Shown here: positions 40,037-43,402 of the stretch, piece by piece | How positions within the stretch are numbered: the stretch's first letter is position 1 | Layout: every line of letters begins with the position of its first letter | IMG/VR virus record: IMGVR_UViG_3300025853_000186 | Location: 1 to 43,402 of that record | Source of the DNA: a virus | Reading direction: 5' to 3' (one strand) | DNA: 43,402 nucleotides | The notes under the pieces: generated by a model | What the model was told of the DNA's origin: nothing | Databases searched by the model: none | The model's input: only the letters and a program-made list of their open reading frames with translations | Made by a program: the position numbers and the translations under genes

Positions 40037-40297
40037 ATGGCAAGAATCGAGGTTGGAGGAGAAACCTTTAGCGGTTTAAATAAACCAAAAGCAACACCTA
40101 ATCATAAAACTAAATCTCATGCTGTTGCAGTAAATGGTCCTAATGGTAAACCAAAGCTTATTCGATTTGGTGCTAAAGGTGCTAAAGGTAGTCCTGACGG
40201 TACACCTAGAAATAAAGCTTGGAAAGCCCGACATCAGAAAAATATTGATAAAGGTCCAATGAGTGCAGCTTATTGGGCTAATAAGGTTAAGTGGTAA
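40037..40297 (+). CDS. Conserved-type phage protein, 86 aa, basic
   Basis: GTGGAGGAATAA precedes the ATG. The second half (KLIRFGAKGAKGSPDG, AWKARHQKNIDKGPMSAAYW, ending ANKVKW) follows the IRFG ... KARHxKNI ... SAxYWANKVKW pattern of a small protein found near portal genes of many phages. Its role is not established. It lies just upstream of the portal gene. Confidence 0.7.
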   Translation: MARIEVGGETFSGLNKPKATPNHKTKSHAVAVNGPNGKPKLIRFGAKGAKGSPDGTPRNKAWKARHQKNIDKGPMSAAYWANKVKW

Positions 40298-40314
40298 AAA
40301 CCCAGGAGCGGTAA

Positions 40315-40476
40315 ATGACACAAGTAGGAAGATATAATCAGGTTCAGCCTGTATCTTCGGTTAAGAAACCAGTAGAACGAAAGGTTCCACTCTCTCAACC
40401 AGGATCTAAAGGCTATAGCCAAAAAACTATGGAAGGCAGTAAGCCTGTTTATAGTGGTACAGGCGGTAAATTATAA
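40315..40476 (+). CDS. Small hypothetical protein, 53 aa
   Basis: CCAGGAGCGG before the ATG, and the stop overlaps the portal start (TAATG). Low-complexity product rich in Lys, Pro, Gly, Ser and Gln (SSVKKPVERKVPLSQPGSK), probably unstructured. Signals on both sides support a real gene coupled to portal expression. Confidence 0.65.
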   Translation: MTQVGRYNQVQPVSSVKKPVERKVPLSQPGSKGYSQKTMEGSKPVYSGTGGKL

Positions 40477-42650
40477 TGGGATATCGTTATAAAGAAGCCG
40501 TATCGGACGAAGAACTAATTAATGTTATTGAAGCAGGTGTTCAAAGTTCTTCAGGTGACTGGTTAAACAGTTCTGATTTAACAAGGGAGAGGCTTAAGTC
40601 TACTTATGAGTATGCCGGAGTTGCAGCAGCACATCTTGCTCCTCAAGGCGTAAGTACTATTGTAGATACAAGTACCACTGAAGTAGTGGAAGCTTATACA
40701 GCTGTACTCTCCGACCTATTTTTGTCTAATAATAAAATCGCTAGGTTTATTCCCTACGATGACACTCCAGGAGCTTTTAAGGCTTCTAAAGATGCAGCTA
40801 ATCTAGTCAATTACTGTATCTTTAAAAAGAATAAAGGATGGGAAATCCTACAAACATGGATGAAGGCTTCTCTATTGTGGAAGAACAGCGTTATTCGCTG
40901 GGACTACATCGAAGACTTTGATTATGTTATGGAAGAATATGAGGAGATCGATGAGGCTAAACTCGATGAAATCCTTGCGGATGAAAATTTAGAAATCGTC
41001 GGCGAGCTAACGCTCAATCCTACATCAGAAACTATTTCATATATAGATGTACGATTACGTAAGAAAATTGATAAAAGCCGCATTAAGCTAGAAGTTATCC
41101 CACCTGAGTCTTTTAGAATCTCTAACGAAGCTAAAGATATTGAAGATGCTAACTTTGTTGGTCTACAATCAGAGATGACACGTTCAGACCTTCGTAAGTT
41201 TTACCCTGAATGGGCAGAAGGGCTAACAGAACAAGAGTGGCAATCTTTAGGAACTGACGAAGATTGGTTAGGTAGTGGCAACTATAGTGAAGATGTTGCT
41301 GCTAGAAAAGAAATTACTGGTCAAAGATATTGGCAGGGATATGAAGGTAAAAATACTTATCCAGTAGAAGCTAGCCGCGAGGTTACATTAACTGAGTCTT
41401 GGATTCGGGTAGATAGAGATGGAGACGGTATTGCAGAGCTAAAACACTTTATTACAGTAGGTAATCATATTCTCTATGAAGAGGATGCTGAGAGTGTTCC
41501 GCTATCTAGCATTGTACCGATTGATATTCCACATGAATTCTTTGGTTTATCTATGGCTGACTTTACTAGAAGCAGCACACTAGCAAGTACAGCTATTCTT
41601 CGTGGATTTGTTGAAAATACTTATCTCACTAACTATAGTCCAAAGCTAGCAGATCCAAACGTAGTAGACTTTAGTGCGCTACAAAACATGAAGCCTAAAC
41701 AGATTATCCCGACTAACGGTAATCCACAAGGCGCAGTAGCAGCACTATCACCAGAAACTATTTCAACAGGTACCGTACCACTGCTTGAACATTTACAGAT
41801 GATTAAAGAACAAGCAACAGGTATGTCAAAAGCTGCACAGGGTTTAAACGATACGCTATATGTATCGGGTAACTCTGAACAGAAGCTTTCAGCTGTACAA
41901 TCAGCTGCTCAAAAGAGGATCCAGCATATCGCGCGTAGATTTGCGGAAACTGGATTTAAGCGACTTATTAGCGGTATCTATAATACTATTTATCAAAATA
42001 TGAAGGGTAAACAAACTTATGCTATGGACGGTATTTATGGTACTGTAAACATGAGTGAGCTACCATCACGCATGGATGTTGAAATTATGTTAGATATTGG
42101 TGAAAACTCTAATGCTAACACTATTGGTAAACTTAGCAAAATTGGTTCAGAGATATTACCATCACTAAACCAACAAGGTGCAGGTATGGTAATTAAGCCA
42201 ATAGCCCCCGCAGTATTAGCAACTAAGCTAATTGAGGCAATGGGTGTTGATAGCAATGACTTTCTTGAAGATTATACTCAAGAAGAATTCAAACAAAAAG
42301 CAGCCCAAGTACTCGATAAACAAAGTAAAGACGCTCAGCTTGATAAAGAAATCGAACAGCGTAAGAAAGTAGCAGATGCTTCACTAGCAGAAGCTAACGT
42401 TGGTTATACTAATGCTCAGGCTAAAAATACTATGGATGATAATGCTCGTCAATTAGCTGTGTCTATTGATAAGCACTTCCAGGAATGGGCTGATATGACT
42501 ATTAAAGCAACAAAAGAGGGTGCAACCTTACCGGAGCATCCTTCCTATGATCAGGTTCTTATGCTTGCCCGTCAGATTATTATGGGACAGCCGGAACCAC
42601 AACAACAGGAAATGACACAACAAGATGGACAAGTACCGCAAGACAGCTGA
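40476..42650 (+). CDS. Portal protein
   Basis: Dodecameric ring at the capsid vertex through which DNA is packaged and ejected. Family features: N-terminal helices, then EAYTAVLSDLFLSNNKIARF, the wing region with WIRVDRDGDGIAELKHFITV and HILYEEDAESVPLSSIVPID, HEFFGLSMADFTRSS, and a long helical stem and crown with IKEQATGMSKAAQGL. Gln-rich C-terminal tail. Length 724 is usual for podoviral portals, and position after terminase is conserved. Recognition rests on overall pattern and context, as portals have no catalytic motif. Confidence 0.88.
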   Translation: MGYRYKEAVSDEELINVIEAGVQSSSGDWLNSSDLTRERLKSTYEYAGVAAAHLAPQGVSTIVDTSTTEVVEAYTAVLSDLFLSNNKIARFIPYDDTPGAFKASKDAANLVNYCIFKKNKGWEILQTWMKASLLWKNSVIRWDYIEDFDYVMEEYEEIDEAKLDEILADENLEIVGELTLNPTSETISYIDVRLRKKIDKSRIKLEVIPPESFRISNEAKDIEDANFVGLQSEMTRSDLRKFYPEWAEGLTEQEWQSLGTDEDWLGSGNYSEDVAARKEITGQRYWQGYEGKNTYPVEASREVTLTESWIRVDRDGDGIAELKHFITVGNHILYEEDAESVPLSSIVPIDIPHEFFGLSMADFTRSSTLASTAILRGFVENTYLTNYSPKLADPNVVDFSALQNMKPKQIIPTNGNPQGAVAALSPETISTGTVPLLEHLQMIKEQATGMSKAAQGLNDTLYVSGNSEQKLSAVQSAAQKRIQHIARRFAETGFKRLISGIYNTIYQNMKGKQTYAMDGIYGTVNMSELPSRMDVEIMLDIGENSNANTIGKLSKIGSEILPSLNQQGAGMVIKPIAPAVLATKLIEAMGVDSNDFLEDYTQEEFKQKAAQVLDKQSKDAQLDKEIEQRKKVADASLAEANVGYTNAQAKNTMDDNARQLAVSIDKHFQEWADMTIKATKEGATLPEHPSYDQVLMLARQIIMGQPEPQQQEMTQQDGQVPQDS

Positions 42651-42966
42651 GACGAAGCTAGGTAATACTAAGTCATACGGTAATCATAAGATTCATCCTG
42701 AAGAATTGGCGCGAAGGGCTCACATTAAGGGTCACTTCGCTGCCAAGGAACGGGATGAGTTCTTTGATGAAGTATACGGTGAGGTCTTAATTGATCTCTT
42801 TATTGAATGGCTCAAGACGGAGCCGCATGAAACTAAATCTCGTGAGTTTCTCTACAGTTCTGCTATGGCACTAGGTAGTGTTAAGGAAAAAATGATAGGC
42901 TTTGAGATGTATGGGAAAAACATTCCCCATATGATGGAGGACAATAATGGCGAAGCGACTAATTGA
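42625..42966 (+). CDS. Hypothetical head-region protein, 113 aa
   Basis: Starts 26 bases inside the portal gene's end; AGGAAATGACACAACAAG gives only a weak ribosome site at a distance, so coupling is likely. Helical and charged (EELARRAHIKGHFAAKERDE, DLFIEWLKTEPHETKSREFL). Placed between portal and scaffold, a head-assembly role is likely by position. Confidence 0.65.
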   Translation: MDKYRKTAETKLGNTKSYGNHKIHPEELARRAHIKGHFAAKERDEFFDEVYGEVLIDLFIEWLKTEPHETKSREFLYSSAMALGSVKEKMIGFEMYGKNIPHMMEDNNGEATN

Positions 42967-43162
42967 TTACGCCCAACTTACTAAGAATTATGAAACTATG
43001 ATTGATACACTAGAGTATGACTCTATGCGCAGTGCAGGAAAGGCTAAGCTTAATGCTGAAGTTCTTTATTATATGCACGCACTTAAAGATCGTTATAGTA
43101 AAGAAGTTTCTGAACAACCGAAACCTGCAGCAACAAAAGTTGCTAAAAAGGGAGGTAACTAA
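42947..43162 (+). CDS. Hypothetical head-region protein, 71 aa
   Basis: ATG follows ATGGAGGAC within the previous gene's last codons. Helical with a Lys-rich C-terminus (PAATKVAKKGGN). No domain recognised. It precedes the acidic scaffold-like gene by two bases, so it is probably made together with head proteins. Confidence 0.65.
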   Translation: MAKRLIDYAQLTKNYETMIDTLEYDSMRSAGKAKLNAEVLYYMHALKDRYSKEVSEQPKPAATKVAKKGGN

Positions 43163-43164
43163 GA

Positions 43165-43402
43165 ATGGAAGATACCAATGCAACAACAGACTCTACCCAA
43201 TTGGATGACTCTGCAGCAGTGGAAGAAAGTCGAACTGAAGAGGCTATGCTGGCTGACATTCTTCGAAACACTGAATTTCTCAGTGATGAAGAATCTCTAC
43301 CCGATGAGCAAGTACCACAGTTAGACGCGGAAGACTCTGATGACGAAGACCCAGAAGAATCAGACGAAGCCGATAACGTTGATGATGAAGAAGAAATCGA
43401 AG
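43165..43402 (+). CDS. Scaffolding-like acidic protein, 3'-truncated by the window end
   Basis: ATG eight bases after GGAGG. The visible 79 residues are extremely acidic (over 40 percent Asp/Glu; for example EDSDDEDPEESDEADNVDDE) with a short helix (EEAMLADILRNTEFL). An acidic N-terminus right after the portal gene is typical of podoviral scaffolding proteins, which guide capsid assembly and then leave. The C-terminal capsid-binding helices are outside the window. Confidence 0.7.
   Translation, partial: MEDTNATTDSTQLDDSAAVEESRTEEAMLADILRNTEFLSDEESLPDEQVPQLDAEDSDDEDPEESDEADNVDDEEEIE

Noticed and set aside
1-43402. tRNA genes
   Set aside because: No cloverleaf with a GGTTCGAATCC-like T arm was noticed on either strand while reading; a dedicated scan was not possible.
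1-43402. Integrase, attachment site or repressor pair indicating lysogeny
   Set aside because: No recombinase signature seen; the single HTH protein is not enough. The rest of the genome is not visible, so this is not conclusive.

Overview
The window is about 43 kb of a double-stranded DNA tailed phage, most likely a podovirus. The evidence is a large terminase and portal pair, T7-like DNA polymerase, primase-helicase and single-subunit RNA polymerase, very large internal (ejection) proteins, and no tape measure or sheath gene. A cobalamin-type ribonucleotide reductase, a dCMP deaminase and many tiny conserved-looking genes resemble marine podoviruses. The host cannot be read from the sequence. 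The window starts inside the reductase gene and stops inside an acidic scaffold-like gene. Capsid and other tail genes are therefore missing and would lie between the two ends if the genome is read as a circle.

Layout. (1) 1-19376, plus strand: end of the ribonucleotide reductase, then a late structural cluster with a nozzle-like tail protein, a GNAT-like protein, three internal proteins, a protein carrying a phage lysozyme domain, an ejection protein headed by a staphylococcal-nuclease-like domain, and a 1274-residue protein. I read the last as an N4-type virion RNA polymerase because it carries all four single-subunit polymerase motifs in order. A bidirectional terminator at 19376-19427 closes this cluster. 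(2) 35121 down to 19429, minus strand: an early/replication cluster of about 35 tightly overlapping genes, including an HTH protein, two paralogous SSB-like proteins, a nucleotidyltransferase, a deoxyribosyltransferase-like protein, DNA polymerase, 5'-3' exonuclease, GIY-YIG endonuclease, primase-helicase, dCMP deaminase and a T7-like RNA polymerase. (3) 35151-36300: a divergent control region of extraordinary composition. (4) 36336 to the end, plus strand: terminase, a small-gene block with probable lysis functions, portal and scaffold.

How it may work. A motif shaped like a T7-class promoter (TAAACACRCCCTTATA, then GG) occurs three times: before the terminase (36336), before the nuclease-headed ejection protein (11451), and on the minus strand inside the early cluster (32092). 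A cascade is plausible: injected virion polymerase or host polymerase transcribes the early cluster, the 712-residue polymerase is made, and that enzyme then drives replication and late genes. This order is inferred.

The strangest part is 35703-36257. In 555 bases the plus strand has only three T (none between 35964 and 36257), so any leftward RNA is almost free of A and any rightward RNA almost free of U. The depletion returns in the 3' half of the adjacent minus-strand gene and in its terminator, whose 13-pair stem contains no A and holds together through four G.U pairs. The constraint therefore seems to act on a whole leftward transcription unit rather than on a protein. This unit and the putative virion RNA polymerase are the two observations most worth following.
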